DNA from: GCA-2731375 sp964590195
GTDB taxonomy: Bacteria > Pseudomonadota > Alphaproteobacteria > GCA-2731375
DNA length: 64,000 bases
Assembly: GCA_964590195.1 (NCBI GenBank)
Contig: CAZPWJ010000002.1
Coordinates: 1-64,000, forward strand
Direction: 5' to 3'
Shown one piece after another: positions 63,274-64,000 of the stretch (its first letter is position 1; each line of letters opens with the position of its first letter). The translations under genes were made by a program, and so were the position numbers. The notes under the pieces were generated by a model that worked only from the letters and a program-made list of their open reading frames with translations, made no database searches and was not told the origin of the DNA.

Positions 63274-64000
63274 CAGCCGGCCTCCCGTGCAAGCGTGGCC
63301 CGGCCCCAGCGGATGCGATAGCGTACCAATACGTCCGATGCCAACAGGAAGAACAGCAACATGCCCTGAAAGACGCCGGAGACGGCCAGCGGCAAGCCCA
63401 GTTCTATCTGCACCGTTTCGCCGCCCAGGTAGGATAGCGCGATCAACAGCCCGGCCAGCAATATGCCCACGGGATGCAGTCGGCCCAGAAAGGCGACGAT
63501 AATGGCGGTAAAGCCATAGCCCGGCGAAATCGTCGGCAGTAGCTGCCCGATCGGCCCGGCAACCTCGAACAGGCCTGCCAGGCCAGACAGGGCGCCGCCC
63601 GCCAACAGGGTGATCCAGGTCAGGCGCCGGACCGAGAAACCGGCCAGACTGGCGGCCGCGGGCGTCAGGCCAACCACCTTGATCTGAAAGCCGACGAACA
63701 TCCGCGCCATCACCCACCAGGCTGCCAGGGCAAGCAACAATGCGATCGGCGCGCCCAGGTGCAGCCGGGTGCCCATGGTCAACAGGGGCAGTAGAACACT
63801 GTCGGCGAACATCCGTGACTGCGGGAAGGAATAACCGTCGGGATCCTTCCAGGGCCCATGTACCAGATAGCTCAACAACAGGATCGCCACATAGGTCAGC
63901 ATCAACGAGGTCAGGATCTCGTTGGCATTGAAGCGCGTTTTGAGATAGGCGGGAATGGCGGCCCAGGCGCCGCCGCCCAGCAGGCTGGCCAATATCATCG
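63273..64000 (-). CDS. ABC transporter permease, BMP-type (first permease), partial
   Basis: The C-terminal part of the partner permease, cut off at its N-terminus by the right edge of the window; about 240 residues are visible. The stretch LKTRFNANEILTSLMLTYVA is typical of the YufP-like permease, and ISPGYGFTAIIVAFLGRLHP is the loop expected to contact the ATPase. It overlaps the second permease by 1 bp. Confidence 0.92.
   Translation of the reverse strand, partial: MILASLLGGGAWAAIPAYLKTRFNANEILTSLMLTYVAILLLSYLVHGPWKDPDGYSFPQSRMFADSVLLPLLTMGTRLHLGAPIALLLALAAWWVMARMFVGFQIKVVGLTPAAASLAGFSVRRLTWITLLAGGALSGLAGLFEVAGPIGQLLPTISPGYGFTAIIVAFLGRLHPVGILLAGLLIALSYLGGETVQIELGLPLAVSGVFQGMLLFFLLASDVLVRYRIRWGRATLAREAG

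Overview
The window is a 64 kb, GC-rich piece of a bacterial chromosome. It looks like an alphaproteobacterium of the Rhodospirillales type. The evidence is the block bamE | cytochrome bc1 chaperone - DUF177 - rpmF - plsX - fabH - ihfA - merR, the COX15-type heme A synthase, and the many CoA-transferase, TRAP and acyl-CoA genes. The assignment is an inference from gene content, not from a marker-gene comparison. The first 46 bases hold two near-identical 20-bp direct repeats that look like the edge of a mobile element. The last gene runs off the right edge.

Region 1 (about 0-14 kb) is mostly core metabolism and envelope: outer-membrane assembly lipoprotein, ribosomal protein L32, phospholipid and fatty-acid initiation (plsX, fabH), IHF alpha, a MerR regulator, tRNA-Pro(GGG), ctaA, cutA, an MFS carrier, greA, carB, a Sel1-repeat protein and a DUF502 membrane protein. 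Region 2 (14-28 kb) mixes a molybdenum hydroxylase large subunit divergent from a hydantoinase A/B pair with housekeeping genes (radC, map, sfsA, cinA-like), an FAD oxidoreductase, a glutathione transferase, a YbaK deacylase and two small hypothetical proteins. Region 3 (28-34 kb) has tRNA-Ser(GCT), a class-I amidotransferase paired with a nucleotidyltransferase, a tripartite TRAP transporter and a split AtuA-type gene pair.

Region 4 (34-42 kb) contains the most notable gene. A CaiB-type CoA-transferase is followed by a GrdB-like protein whose reading frame crosses an in-frame UGA at 36612-36614. The UGA lies in a U-x-x-C motif, and a hairpin with the geometry of a bacterial SECIS element follows at once. 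It reads as a selenoprotein that routine annotation would split in two. A ketosynthase, a zinc alcohol dehydrogenase, dusA, a lipase-like hydrolase and two divergent class III nucleotide cyclases follow; one cyclase is fused to an N-terminal DUF427 domain.

Region 5 (44-61 kb) is a catabolic district: Baeyer-Villiger-type monooxygenase, MmgE/PrpD protein, metallo-beta-lactamase-fold hydrolase, two tandem CoA-transferases of identical length, an MFS carrier, nitronate monooxygenase, a LeuCD-type dehydratase, an alpha/beta hydrolase and a beta-oxidation set (two acyl-CoA dehydrogenases, enoyl-CoA hydratase, MaoC hydratase, short-chain dehydrogenase). Region 6 (61-64 kb) is the substrate-binding protein and two permeases of a BMP/nucleoside-type ABC importer. 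No CRISPR array, prophage or complete insertion sequence was seen. No intergenic gap is much longer than 300 bases.
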